From contig CAZSHG010000006.1 in NCBI GenBank assembly GCA_964606695.1, positions 46,679 through 110,678 on the forward strand: a stretch of DNA of 64,000 bases. The letters run 5' to 3'. Numbering within the stretch: position 1 is the stretch's first letter; each line of letters begins with the position of its first letter. This DNA comes from CAZSHG01 sp964606695 [NCBI: uncultured bacterium] (GTDB lineage Bacteria > UBP14 > UBA6098). Positions 9,328 through 19,187 of this stretch are shown in pieces. The position numbers and the translations under genes are program-made. The notes beneath the pieces were generated by a model, which was given only the letters and a program-made list of their open reading frames with translations, was not told where the DNA came from and searched no databases.

Positions 9328-12300
9328 ATGGCGAATTATAGGAAAATAAAGCGTCGTATCGAGATCATTCTATTTCCCGTAATGATTGCGGTGGTGCTGG
9401 TACTTTCGATTGTTACCACTTTCTATATGATAACTCCCGTCCAGAAAATAGCGATTCGTTCGGCGATACGAATATTCAAACTGCCGATTACGATAAACTA
9501 CGATAGACTACATGTCGGCATCAATTTCCTGAACGTCGATAATCTCGATATGAGTATAACCGGCGACGACGCCGATATAAGCATTACAGCCGATTCCATT
9601 CGAGCCAATTTCACAATCCGCAACAGGCAATTATACGTAGCCACCTTCCATCGCCCCATAATTAGAATAACGGAAAAAGCGGGGGATGATGACGGCGACA
9701 ATATGCCGGATTTCGATATCCCCGATTTTCAAATAGATAAACTCCGAATAATCGATGGGATGTTCTCCTTCAACGATTTCGTAATCGGCGATATTGGCTA
9801 CTTTGGCGCGTTAACATCCGCCGGAAGTGGAATCGTCATCCAACCCGACTCCCTCGGGGGTTACCTTCACGGCAGAGGCCGTATAAATTACGTCAACGGC
9901 AGGATTATGCTCGATGAAGGTGTCCATGTCGATGTCGATGCAAGATTGGCGAGGAGCAATATTACGGGCAAAGGATCGATTACAAATATGGACCCAAAAG
10001 AATGGAACTTCGCCGTCGAGGCTAATCCCGCAGATCTTGTCGAAATAGACTCGATACTCGACCTCGGTTTCCTGGAAGGATACGGAAAAGCGAAAATCGA
10101 CCTCGCAGGAAAAGGGGAAACCGTATCAGGTTACATCTTTATCGACGGTGAGATATTTACAATTCCCGCGAAAAATGTCAGCGGATATATAGATTTCCGG
10201 GAAAGCCGATTGGAAATAAGCAGTCTGAAAGGTTCTGTCTGGGGGGCGACCATGGACGGTAACCTGAAGATGGTATTCCCACCCGAAGATGATACGACCC
10301 AACCAATCGAGATGATTATCGAAGGATATGCGCGTAACCTCGACCTCAACGCTTTTATGGAGGCCGGGGAAGATTTGCCGACGAATCTAAACGGTAGAGC
10401 GAGAGTGGTGGGCGAATTACTCGACACAATCGTTACGATGACCGTTCACGGTAACCTCGGCAGAAGCGAAATTTTCGATATAGCCTTCGATACAGCCTCG
10501 GGGAGCCTATACATCTGTCCCGATTCGGTGAATTTCTATCCCGGTTTCGAGGTGCTTAGAGGCGGAAATTACCTTACTATGAACGGCGTTATCGTTTTCG
10601 ATAGGGAGATTTTTATCCAATTCGGGCTTTGGGCGCCGAATCTCGCCAATATAACATCAATAGCCGGAATGGAAAGCACGATAACCGGCAGAGCCAGAAT
10701 GGAAAACGCCCAGATTTTAGGAGAAATAGAACATCCAATATTGAGTTTCGATATCGTCAGCGACGAACTTGCAACGGGGCCTGTCAATCATGACCGCTTT
10801 CTGGCTCAAGCCACAATTTACGATTTCATCGAATCGCCCCGTGGCGATATTTATATCGAAAGCGAAGGGGAATTTTCCGGGATTACATACGATTCACTGA
10901 TTACGCAGGTGGAGTTACACGGTAACAGGTATTATATCAAACCTTTCCTGCTGTGGGGGGATTCTATTTCGGCGAAGGGTGTCGCCGAGATTGTCGCAGT
11001 CGAGGATTCGATAGGAATACGCGCGGAGGGTTTCGAACTTGAGATATACGATCATCCTGTAACGCTGGAATCGACCTTCGTGGTCAGCATAATGGGCGAG
11101 ACTATTGAATCTACTCCCCTTTATGCGGGAATTTTCGGCGGAGATATAATTGTCAACCGGCTCGTCGGCGACAGGGATGAAATAACTATTGGCGCGAAAC
11201 TTAATGGCCTTTCCGCGCAAAAAGCATCCGAATTCTTACCTTTCGAGAGCATTTTTGGGAAACTATCCGGCGAATTTTTCATAAATATGCCCTACGACTT
11301 GAAGGGCGCAGTCGGACAATACGAAATGTTCCTCGACGAGTTGAGTATAAACAACCTTGATTTCACACGCGCCGAGGTGCTGGGGAATATTCGCGACGGC
11401 GTGGTAGAAGTGGAACCGGTGATAATCGGCAGAGAGACGGAACAATACTTCATACGAGGATGGATAGACCCCACCACGGAAAATATCCCTTTCGATTTCG
11501 AGGCGAATATTCACGGAACTCGCGCAGGTCTGTTGGCTTCCTTCGTCGATGAGATAGATTCCATGGTCGGCCCCTTCGATATGAAAATAAATATGAAAGG
11601 ATCGAAGGACTCCCTTTACGCCGACGGCAGTTTCACATGGAACAGCGGAATCCTCGGTTTGAAAAGCATGGCCGATCCCGTTGAAAGCCTTTACCTCGAT
11701 TTGCAATTGACCGGTAATGAAATCGTAATAGACTCGGCATCCGGTGTGGTAGGAGCGTTACCGGTAGAAGAAAAATCGCTGTGGGCGAGAATCGTCCGAT
11801 TTTTCAGGAAGGAAAAGGTAAAATACGGGCATTTCGGCGTGCGCGGTAAAATAGATATATCCGAACCGACTTCGCCGGATATGGATATATCATTTACCGC
11901 AAGAGATCTTCCCCTTAACTTCCCCGAGGAAGGACTATTCTTGCGAAACAACGCCGACATAACTATTGAAGGCGCGCAACCCGTCGCCATCGAGGGCAGG
12001 ATAAAAATAAATAAGGTCAACCTGGTCAAGCTCGAAACGGAAGGCGGCGACGGCGGCGCGCTGGATAGTCTCCCGGTCGAACTCAACGTCCTCGTCGAAA
12101 TACCCGGCAACGCCTGGATACTTACAGATATTCTCGACGCCGAAATCGGCGGCGAAATAAACGTAATGACAGAGCAAAGCGCACTCGCCCTATACGGCGA
12201 GATGGAAGTCCTGCGCGGCAAAGCCTTCTTCCTCGGACGAACCTTCAAGATAACGCGCGGGAGAATATACTTCGAGAGTTTTAAGGGCATCAATCCCCGC

Positions 12301-12828
12301 TTGGATATCGAAGCGATATCTCGCGCGGGAGAGGTGGATATCGTCCTCCAGATAACCGGTGCCCTGGAAGAACCGCAGATAAACCTTTTTGCTCAGGACA
12401 GAGCCGGCAACAGGATGCAGGCCTATTCCCAGGGCGACGTTTTTTCGCTACTCGCGTTGAATGTCGAGGGCGAGGGTATTCAAACGAGCGCGATCGAAGA
12501 AAGGGTGCCGCAGGTTATTCAGGGTTACCTGACGCGAGAAGTCGAGGACGTTGCCCGAAGGACGCTTGGCGTAGAGACCTTCGAGTTCGAACCATCCGAC
12601 CAGGATGTGTTCGATCTGACGCAAGCAAAAGTTACAATCGGAAAATACCTTACCGACAGGATATACCTCACATATACTCGCTCGCTTAGCTTCGACGAAC
12701 AATCGTCGGATATAATTAATCTCGAATACATACTGAGCGATCATATAACCATGCACGCCGGACGTTCTGCCGGAGTGGAAACCAGAGACGAATACAAACT
12801 CGAATTGCAGTTCAGATGGGAATATTGA
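9328..12828 (+). CDS. tamB: TamB-like translocation and assembly module protein
   Basis: 1166 aa with an N-terminal signal anchor (about residues 14-36), then a very long repetitive beta-rich region and a C-terminal TamB (DUF490) domain, with NLEYILSDHI close to the end. TamB-family proteins span the periplasm as a lipid-lined groove and work with an Omp85 barrel in barrel insertion or phospholipid transport. It starts directly after the gtrA-like stop, and its 3' end overlaps the Omp85 gene by 13 bp, so the two are translationally coupled. The family call is firm; the cargo is not known. Confidence 0.87.
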   Translation: MANYRKIKRRIEIILFPVMIAVVLVLSIVTTFYMITPVQKIAIRSAIRIFKLPITINYDRLHVGINFLNVDNLDMSITGDDADISITADSIRANFTIRNRQLYVATFHRPIIRITEKAGDDDGDNMPDFDIPDFQIDKLRIIDGMFSFNDFVIGDIGYFGALTSAGSGIVIQPDSLGGYLHGRGRINYVNGRIMLDEGVHVDVDARLARSNITGKGSITNMDPKEWNFAVEANPADLVEIDSILDLGFLEGYGKAKIDLAGKGETVSGYIFIDGEIFTIPAKNVSGYIDFRESRLEISSLKGSVWGATMDGNLKMVFPPEDDTTQPIEMIIEGYARNLDLNAFMEAGEDLPTNLNGRARVVGELLDTIVTMTVHGNLGRSEIFDIAFDTASGSLYICPDSVNFYPGFEVLRGGNYLTMNGVIVFDREIFIQFGLWAPNLANITSIAGMESTITGRARMENAQILGEIEHPILSFDIVSDELATGPVNHDRFLAQATIYDFIESPRGDIYIESEGEFSGITYDSLITQVELHGNRYYIKPFLLWGDSISAKGVAEIVAVEDSIGIRAEGFELEIYDHPVTLESTFVVSIMGETIESTPLYAGIFGGDIIVNRLVGDRDEITIGAKLNGLSAQKASEFLPFESIFGKLSGEFFINMPYDLKGAVGQYEMFLDELSINNLDFTRAEVLGNIRDGVVEVEPVIIGRETEQYFIRGWIDPTTENIPFDFEANIHGTRAGLLASFVDEIDSMVGPFDMKINMKGSKDSLYADGSFTWNSGILGLKSMADPVESLYLDLQLTGNEIVIDSASGVVGALPVEEKSLWARIVRFFRKEKVKYGHFGVRGKIDISEPTSPDMDISFTARDLPLNFPEEGLFLRNNADITIEGAQPVAIEGRIKINKVNLVKLETEGGDGGALDSLPVELNVLVEIPGNAWILTDILDAEIGGEINVMTEQSALALYGEMEVLRGKAFFLGRTFKITRGRIYFESFKGINPRLDIEAISRAGEVDIVLQITGALEEPQINLFAQDRAGNRMQAYSQGDVFSLLALNVEGEGIQTSAIEERVPQVIQGYLTREVEDVARRTLGVETFEFEPSDQDVFDLTQAKVTIGKYLTDRIYLTYTRSLSFDEQSSDIINLEYILSDHITMHAGRSAGVETRDEYKLELQFRWEY

Positions 12829-14705
12829 GGAAAACAGCATTTCTACTGCTCATTATCGCTACGGCATTTAGCGAACAGATAGTCGATCGCGTGGCGATTC
12901 ACGGGAACGAACACGTCTCTACATGGAAAATAGAGCAATTAATGCGAACGAGAAGGGCGTCCTGGATAAAACGCCTCGTAGGTAAAGGCACGCAGTTTGG
13001 CGCGAAACGTCTCGAAGACGACCTCGGCATACTGCAGAACTACTATATCAACCAGGGATATATCGACGTCCAGGTCAAAGCCACCGCGACACCCCGGCCA
13101 AACGAACCGGAAAAACTCCTGATAAACGTGTTCATTACCGAGGGGCCGAGATATATCATCGAAGAAATAAATCTCCTGGGCAAACTCCCCCCGCAGGTTT
13201 CGGCGCAGATGCTGTTCGCGGAAATACGGCAGTCGGAGGGCGATCCGCTAAGGCCGCGAATGATAAAGATGGACGGAAAAATTGTCCAGAATTACTTCCG
13301 CAATAGAGGCTACCCCTACGCTAACGTTACCGGCGATTACGAAATCGTAAGGGACTCCTCCGCGCGAATCGATATCGAAATCGATACCGGCAAATTTGGG
13401 TATTTCGGGGGAATCATCTACGTCGGCCTCGACAATACCCGCCAGTCGGCCGTCAGGAGAGAGATCGGATTCACGCGCGGCGAAAAATACAGCTCGTCGA
13501 AGGTTACCGAAACCCGCGAGGCACTATATCGAACGGGATTATTCTCAATCGTAAGCGTCGAGCCGATAAATTTCGCCGAGAAACCCGAGACCCTCGATTA
13601 TAAAATCACGATCGCCGAGAAACCGCCGCGATGGGTCATCACCAAACTCGGCGCGGGAAGCGACGAAAACTACCCGATATTCATTACCGGCGGCCTCGGA
13701 TGGGGACATCGGAATCTGTTCGGGACGGGCAGGAGTTTCACAATCGAGGCGTCCTCCAAATGGGAACTGATAATCGAGTCGTCCGATAAATTCTGGCCGA
13801 ACACCGCGACATACAACATGGCCAACCGCTTCGACGTTACCTACCGCGAACCCTGGATATTAGGCACGCGCACACCCTTAACCCTCAACCTGTATTTCGA
13901 GCCGCTCAACCGCGAGGAAATCGAACAATACAAACTACGCACGATAGGTTTTGAAATAGGCGCCGAACACCGCACCGGACGCGACTGGAACCACACCATA
14001 TCCTTCAATTACGAACGCGCGGACATATACGACATCGAAAATATCGAGCTACAGGAGGAAATCCTCGAACAGCGCGAGAAACCCATCAGCAGGCGAATCG
14101 GCTACGCGGGCGTCAGGGACACGCGCGACAACGTCCTCGTCCCAACCGCGGGTTCCTATTTCATCGGGCAACTCGAAATGGGAGGGTATTTCCTGGGCGG
14201 CGACGAGAACTACACAAAGGTGAACGTCCTCAATAGCCGTCACTGGACATTCTTCGGAAGATATATCTTCGCGGTGCGCGGGCGAGTCTCGATCATCGGG
14301 AACTGGAAGGAGGGGGAGGAGGACGTCCTCGAACACCGCAAATTCTTCCTCGGAGGAGCCAACACGATACGAGGATGGGAGGAACGGTCGATCGGCCCCA
14401 AATACGCCGACGGCGAACCGCGTGGAGGAAAAATGCTCGTTCTCGCAAATACAGCCATCCGAGCACCAATTGTATGGAACTTCTGGGGGCACGTTTTCTT
14501 CGACGCGGGCAATGTATGGGAATACGCCGAGGCGTTCAACCCGGGAACACTCAAGGGAAGCGCGGGATGGGGGATCGCATTCATCACACCCATAGGCCCA
14601 ATCCGCTTCGATTACGGCTATCAGGTGATTAACCCGGACGAACCCTCCGAAGGCGAGCCGGTAAGCAACTCAAACTGGCACCTTTCCATAATGTATCCCT
14701 TCTAA
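12816..14705 (+). CDS. Omp85-family outer membrane protein (TamA/BamA-like)
   Basis: 629 aa with a signal peptide ending near FSEQ. POTRA-like domains (about 20-300) contain the typical GNEHVS and GYIDV segments. A 16-strand barrel follows from about 300 to the end, with the L6 motif IRGW in place of VRGF/Y, a GIAFITPIGPIRFDYGY strand near the end and a terminal phenylalanine. The coupling to tamB makes TamA the best name, but length and POTRA number also allow BamA. No other BamA candidate of this type is in the window; the 60373-63390 protein has only a short related barrel. Confidence 0.87.
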   Translation: MGILRKTAFLLLIIATAFSEQIVDRVAIHGNEHVSTWKIEQLMRTRRASWIKRLVGKGTQFGAKRLEDDLGILQNYYINQGYIDVQVKATATPRPNEPEKLLINVFITEGPRYIIEEINLLGKLPPQVSAQMLFAEIRQSEGDPLRPRMIKMDGKIVQNYFRNRGYPYANVTGDYEIVRDSSARIDIEIDTGKFGYFGGIIYVGLDNTRQSAVRREIGFTRGEKYSSSKVTETREALYRTGLFSIVSVEPINFAEKPETLDYKITIAEKPPRWVITKLGAGSDENYPIFITGGLGWGHRNLFGTGRSFTIEASSKWELIIESSDKFWPNTATYNMANRFDVTYREPWILGTRTPLTLNLYFEPLNREEIEQYKLRTIGFEIGAEHRTGRDWNHTISFNYERADIYDIENIELQEEILEQREKPISRRIGYAGVRDTRDNVLVPTAGSYFIGQLEMGGYFLGGDENYTKVNVLNSRHWTFFGRYIFAVRGRVSIIGNWKEGEEDVLEHRKFFLGGANTIRGWEERSIGPKYADGEPRGGKMLVLANTAIRAPIVWNFWGHVFFDAGNVWEYAEAFNPGTLKGSAGWGIAFITPIGPIRFDYGYQVINPDEPSEGEPVSNSNWHLSIMYPF

Positions 14706-15341
14706 ATAGCGTCCTGCGCGCCGGAACCCCTTAAATACGGGTTTAGCCTCATATGAAACGAATTTAATGTTATAAATAACAACTTACATCGCCCTTAAAT
14801 TAACTTATGTCTCTTCAATATTAACTTACATCTTAAATAAAACAAATTTCATTCGCTCTATATTACATTACATTTATAAATAATTGCATCGCTTATCCTA
14901 ATTATTATTGATAATATCAATATGTAGAGCAATTATAAGCGAATGTAATCTATAAATAAGAATATGTAATCCCCAAAAAGAGAATATAAAAGTAATTAAT
15001 AGTGAAAGTCATTTATAAAGAATAAAAAGAAAGATAAATTAATATAGAAAAAAAATATTGTAAAATAAAAGTAAGCAAAAAAATAAAAATATAAGTTACT
15101 TTAATTGAATATCGTTTTATCGATGAAAACATGCAAAGGGTATAATAGGGTTTGTGGCGGAATTTTCGTGGTTAGCGTCTCATATGTGGCGATTTTTTTG
15201 GGATTTTGCCCGATTTCCGTCGGGCCGATGGACTGCGACGGACGGGAGAAAGGGGGAATTGTCGGATATTATGAGTTGCGTTGACAGATTTTTTTCGATA
15301 TAGTGAAGGAGGACGGTGGAGCAAAGGAGTCTTTTTCAGCT
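14706..15341. other. AT-rich gene-free region with imperfect inverted repeats
   Basis: About 635 bp. 14760-15120 is extremely AT-rich and has no gene. TTACAT recurs on the left and ATGTAA on the right of a small hairpin, ATTGAT/ATCAAT (14907-14921), giving a large imperfect palindrome: TTACAT..AATTGC near 14868-14886 faces GCAATT..ATGTAA near 14929-14948. The right third (15121-15341) is GC-richer, with TATAAT at 15141-15146 and a GCCCGA/TCGGGC hairpin at 15208-15225. It could be a regulatory, structural or horizontally acquired spacer. No tRNA is seen. Confidence 0.5.
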
Positions 15342-15818
15342 ATGTCTAACTCGGAGAGGAAATTCGTTGCGGATGTTATGCTGGGGCGGCTGGCGAGGTG
15401 GCTTAGACTGCTCGGTTGCGACGTCTTCTACGACGATTCGGGCGAGGATAACAGGCTACTGGCGATAGCGCTCGCGGAAAAACGGACTTTGCTGACCCGC
15501 GACGTCGCACTCGCCGAACGCGTTGGGGACGCGGGTTACCTGGTCGAGGCGGAGGGCACGGAAAAACAGCTCGCAGAGGTAATCGAGGCCTTCGACGTCG
15601 AGCCGATTCTATATGGCGACAGATGCCCGAATTGCAACGGCGCGGTTGTCGAAGCGCCGAAGGAGAGCGTCGAGGGCGACGTCCCGCGATACACCTATTT
15701 GACCCACGATATTTTCCAGCGGTGCGGTGATTGCGGCCAGATTTTCTGGGAGGGAAGCCATCGCGAACTCGCCGAACGCGACCTCGAAAGGATTTTGAGC
15801 GATTATGAAGATAAATGA
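15342..15818 (+). CDS. Mut7-C RNase domain protein (DUF82/PIN-like)
   Basis: 158 aa from the ATG at 15342, with AAGGAG upstream at a rather long spacing. A GTG at 15303 in the same frame has no RBS. The N-terminal PIN-like fold has KFVADVMLGRLARWLRLLG with a catalytic-type aspartate and LLTRD. The C-terminal zinc ribbon has CPNC and CGDC (about residues 93-143). Mut7-C proteins are thought to be RNases, but the bacterial substrate is unknown. The last 14 bp overlap the endonuclease V gene, so the two are probably co-translated. Confidence 0.85.
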   Translation: MSNSERKFVADVMLGRLARWLRLLGCDVFYDDSGEDNRLLAIALAEKRTLLTRDVALAERVGDAGYLVEAEGTEKQLAEVIEAFDVEPILYGDRCPNCNGAVVEAPKESVEGDVPRYTYLTHDIFQRCGDCGQIFWEGSHRELAERDLERILSDYEDK

Positions 15819-16494
15819 CCTGCACAATTTCGACCTCAGCTTCGAGGAGGCGGCTGAAATTCAGCGACGGCTTGCGGACGAGGTGGTTGTCGGCGGCGGG
15901 CCGAGCGTGGAGGATGTCGAGATAGTCGCGGGATGCGACTGCGCCTTCGACAGAAAGTGCGGAATGGCTTTCGGCGCCCTCGTCATATTCAAATTCCCGG
16001 AAATGAGGCGGTTGCGCGTCATCGCCGGACATCGCGAAACCAGGTTTCCTTACGTGCCGGGCTACCTCAGTTTCAGAGAGCTCGAGGTTATGCTCGATCT
16101 CTTCGCCCGCCTGGAGAATCCGCCCGACCTCGTTCTCGCCGATGGCCAGGGAATAGCTCATCCCAGACGAATCGGGCTGGCGAGTCATCTCGGTTTATTC
16201 CTGAACGTCCCCACAATAGGGTGCGCCAAGAGCAGGCTTGTCGGCGAGGCCGACGAACCGGGGATCGAAAAGGGCGAGTGGAGGCCGATTATGCTCGAAG
16301 GGGAAATCGTCGGGTCTATGCTTCGCACAAGAAATAAGGTCAAACCGATGTTCATTTCGCCGGGGCATAGGGTGGGAGTCGATTCGGCGAGAGACCTGGC
16401 GTTGGCCTGCGTTACTAAATACCGCATGCCCGAACCCACCCGAATCGCGGATATCGAAGTGGCAAAATATAAAAGGGGAGTGCTCGATGATTAG
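15805..16494 (+). CDS. nfi: endonuclease V
   Basis: 229 aa, the usual size. It cleaves the second phosphodiester 3' of deoxyinosine in DNA, or inosine in RNA, starting repair of deaminated adenine. Signature segments are GCDCAF with the metal-binding aspartate, FPYVPGYLSFRE with the conserved tyrosine and glutamate, and DGQGIAHPRRIG. It overlaps the Mut7-C gene by 14 bp, and its own end overlaps the next start by 8 bp. Pairing of two nucleases suggests a small nucleic-acid repair or quality-control operon, which is inferred. Confidence 0.95.
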   Translation: MKINDLHNFDLSFEEAAEIQRRLADEVVVGGGPSVEDVEIVAGCDCAFDRKCGMAFGALVIFKFPEMRRLRVIAGHRETRFPYVPGYLSFRELEVMLDLFARLENPPDLVLADGQGIAHPRRIGLASHLGLFLNVPTIGCAKSRLVGEADEPGIEKGEWRPIMLEGEIVGSMLRTRNKVKPMFISPGHRVGVDSARDLALACVTKYRMPEPTRIADIEVAKYKRGVLDD

Positions 16495-17533
16495 ACAATT
16501 GCTTTGCACGATAATAATCGCAGGCATAGCTTTCGCGGGGGTCGAGGAATCGTTCCAGAGGGTTCTCACACGCAATTTCGACGTCCCGGACTCGAATATC
16601 GTGGTCATATTCAATCCGGCGGGAGTTACGTCGATTCGGACGTCCGACCGGGAGGATATCGTTTTCCGTTATCGCCTCTACGCCGACGCGGGGAACTTCA
16701 ACCGGTCACGCGATTTCGTAACCAGGTTTACTTCGCGGATTCAGGAGCGTGGCGGCGTCCTCGAAGCCGATTTTGGATTGCCCTTCGAGTTGATAGACAA
16801 ACTGAAGTTCTCGCACCTCGACGGCGATTTCGACGGCGATCTCGAATGGCGAGGCAGGAAGATAGAGGTATCGCACAAAAAGGGCAACGAGATGCTGGTC
16901 GAATTGGAAATGGAAATCCCCGAGGGCATCGAAGTGAGATACGACGGGATGATCGGGCGAATAGATGTAGTCGGATTCGAGGGAGAAATGCGCATCGAGC
17001 TTTCCGCCGGCGAGATCGAGTTTATGAATACATACGGCAATCACAATATTACGGTAAACGACGGACGCGTGGAGGTCGAAAACGGCTCGGGTAATTTCAA
17101 TATCGTTGCCGGCAGGATGAAATTTTCCGGCGAGTTCGGCAGAATAGATACTTTGAAGGTCGTGCAGAACTCGGGGTCGATAGAAATCTCGCGAATAGGG
17201 ATACTTACCAGTTACGATATGCAGATTGGCAACGCCGATATCCGACTTTCCGCCGATAATGTGGGGTGCGGGAAGATATGTGCCGGCGATGGCGACGTTA
17301 CGGTCGAAATAAAGGGCAAAATTGGTTGCGAGATGAATATCGAGACGCACGGGGGAAAAATCGAGATAAAATCGGCGTGGCCTTTCGCGAATGAAAAGTA
17401 TTCAACGATTAGCGGCGCGATTGGTCATCAGGGAATCGAAAGCGAATCTAAGACGGTGGAAATAGTGAATCCCGGAGGATCGGGAATAGTAAGGGTCGAA
17501 AGTCAATCGGGAGATATAATCATCGATTATTGA
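16487..17533 (+). CDS. secreted DUF4097-like beta-helix protein
   Basis: 348 aa from the ATG at 16487, chosen because a good signal peptide (MIRQLLCTIIIAGIAFAG) begins there; the frame runs farther upstream only as a shadow of endonuclease V. The mature part is a series of short beta repeats rich in G, I, E and V (for example VENGSGNFNIV), like the putative adhesins of DUF4097, and ends in VESQSGDIIIDY. Likely periplasmic or surface-exposed; function unknown. It overlaps the convergent murJ 3' end by 14 bp. Confidence 0.7.
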   Translation: MIRQLLCTIIIAGIAFAGVEESFQRVLTRNFDVPDSNIVVIFNPAGVTSIRTSDREDIVFRYRLYADAGNFNRSRDFVTRFTSRIQERGGVLEADFGLPFELIDKLKFSHLDGDFDGDLEWRGRKIEVSHKKGNEMLVELEMEIPEGIEVRYDGMIGRIDVVGFEGEMRIELSAGEIEFMNTYGNHNITVNDGRVEVENGSGNFNIVAGRMKFSGEFGRIDTLKVVQNSGSIEISRIGILTSYDMQIGNADIRLSADNVGCGKICAGDGDVTVEIKGKIGCEMNIETHGGKIEIKSAWPFANEKYSTISGAIGHQGIESESKTVEIVNPGGSGIVRVESQSGDIIIDY

Positions 17534-19118
17534 AGCGCGCTTTGAAGTGGTCGAAGACTCGACGCCATGCGTAGTTGACCTCGTGGATGCGCAGGAGTTT
17601 AGACATCGCGAAAAACACGCCGAAGAAGAATCCCGCCGGAAGGATAAACTGGAGCAGTTTCGTCAGGAATTCATGTTCGAGGACGATCATCGGATTGAAC
17701 CAATCTTTGAATAGCCATGTTAGGATCGCGGAAATCCCCCCTGCGCAGAGAACGCGTAGCTCCGTTCTGATAATCGGCCAGGCCTTGAATCCCTTCACCC
17801 TTTTACGCATATAGAAAATCAATAAACTCGAGTTGATTAAGCCGGATAGCGAAGAACCGAGCGCCAACCCGCCGTGGTCGAAGTAGAACATGAAAATCAT
17901 GCTTAACTCGATATTGAAGATCACTCCCAGCCCGGAAATATAGACCGGAGTCCGGGTGTCCTTTTTAGCGTAATAGGCCTGTTGCATCGTTCTGGTCAGG
18001 CCGTGGAAAGGCAATCCCACAATATAAAACAACAACGCCCATGTAACCATCGGGGTAGAGGTCGCCGCGCCGAAACGGCCTCTTTCGTAAATCAGCGAAA
18101 CAACCTCGTATCGAAGGACGATAGTCGCCAGCGCGATTGGCGCAAGTATGGTGAATATCGATCTCGCGGTGTATGATAAAGTCTGGGAGAAAGTGGCGTC
18201 GTCGTCTCGGGCGGAGGCGTCGGCGAGGGTGGGAAGGCTGGCAGTCGCGACAGCGTAACCCAGAAGCGCCAGAGGAAGATAGACCAGCCGCATGGCATAA
18301 GCGAGGGAACTTACGCTTCCCCCCGGCAACAGCGACGCCAGCATGACGTCCGCAAGATAATTTATTTCGTGCGATGCCAGGGAGAGTAAACTCGGCAGGA
18401 GCAACAGCGCCACTTCGATTATATCCCGCTTCCGGCCCTTTATCGCCCAGCTGAATTTCCATCCGATTTTGAGAACCCAGATGAATTGCCAAAGGAAGAA
18501 TAGGAATCCGCCGAAGACGATAGAGGCCGCAACGAACTGTATCTGCTTGATGTCGCTCGTGAAAAAGACGGTCGCCAGCCCCACACCGATTAACCAGGAT
18601 AGATTGGTAAACCCCGGCGCGACGGAACTGACGAAGAAGCGTCGATAGGTGTTTAGAATCGCCTGGCAGTAGGAGCCTAAGCCGAGAAAGCCAATAAACA
18701 GGAACAGAATGCGCACCAGTTTCGTCGATAGGAGCAGTCTTTTGGGGTCGTCGTGCCATCCGATTACTATTAGTCTGATAATCTGCGGTGCGAAAAGCAC
18801 GCCCAGCACGCATACTAGCACCAACACCAGCAGTAACGCCGTCAGAATCGCAGAGGCCATGGCGAACGCGGCTTCGGGGCCTTCTCGGTGTTTTATCTCG
18901 GTGAACTTGGGCAAAAAGGCCGCCGTGAAAGAATTTTCCCCGAAAACGAAACGAAACAGATTGGGAAAACGCCACGCCACGATGAAAGCGTCTGCCGCAA
19001 CGTTCGTCCCAAAGGCCGCGGCCATAGCTATTTCACGACCCAGACCGATTATTCGAGTAATCAACGTTCCCAAACTTACCCAGAAGGCGGAATAAAATAT
19101 GCTTTTGCGTTCGCTCAA
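17520..19118 (-). CDS. murJ: lipid II flippase MurJ (MviN)
   Basis: 532 aa with about 14 transmembrane helices. MurJ moves lipid II across the inner membrane for peptidoglycan synthesis. The N-terminal signature is present: TRIIGLGREIAMAAAFG, then ADAFIVAWRFPNLFR and the ENSFTAAFLPKF segment. It starts at a TTG (19118) without a strong RBS; alignment of the first helix supports this start. It stands alone leftward, convergent with the DUF4097 gene and divergent from the flavoprotein. Confidence 0.95.
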   Translation of the reverse strand: MSERKSIFYSAFWVSLGTLITRIIGLGREIAMAAAFGTNVAADAFIVAWRFPNLFRFVFGENSFTAAFLPKFTEIKHREGPEAAFAMASAILTALLLVLVLVCVLGVLFAPQIIRLIVIGWHDDPKRLLLSTKLVRILFLFIGFLGLGSYCQAILNTYRRFFVSSVAPGFTNLSWLIGVGLATVFFTSDIKQIQFVAASIVFGGFLFFLWQFIWVLKIGWKFSWAIKGRKRDIIEVALLLLPSLLSLASHEINYLADVMLASLLPGGSVSSLAYAMRLVYLPLALLGYAVATASLPTLADASARDDDATFSQTLSYTARSIFTILAPIALATIVLRYEVVSLIYERGRFGAATSTPMVTWALLFYIVGLPFHGLTRTMQQAYYAKKDTRTPVYISGLGVIFNIELSMIFMFYFDHGGLALGSSLSGLINSSLLIFYMRKRVKGFKAWPIIRTELRVLCAGGISAILTWLFKDWFNPMIVLEHEFLTKLLQFILPAGFFFGVFFAMSKLLRIHEVNYAWRRVFDHFKARFNNR

Positions 19119-19187
19119 TTGAGAATTATAATGTTATACTATGTAGCTCTTCGTAATTGATAGATTTGCACTGATCGAGGACGAAAA

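Noticed and set aside
15281-15304. Promoter TTGACA..TATAGT before the Mut7-C gene
   Set aside because: The spacer is only 12 bp, too short for a sigma-70 promoter.
15303-15341. GTG start for the Mut7-C gene
   Set aside because: No RBS precedes it, while AAGGAG precedes the ATG at 15342 and the family homology begins there.
15403-16188. 261-aa minus-strand ORF
   Set aside because: Antisense to the Mut7-C and endonuclease V genes, which are clear families on the other strand; arginine-rich shadow composition.
17965-18975. 336-aa ORF within murJ
   Set aside because: Same strand, other frame of murJ; arginine-rich shadow with no known domain.
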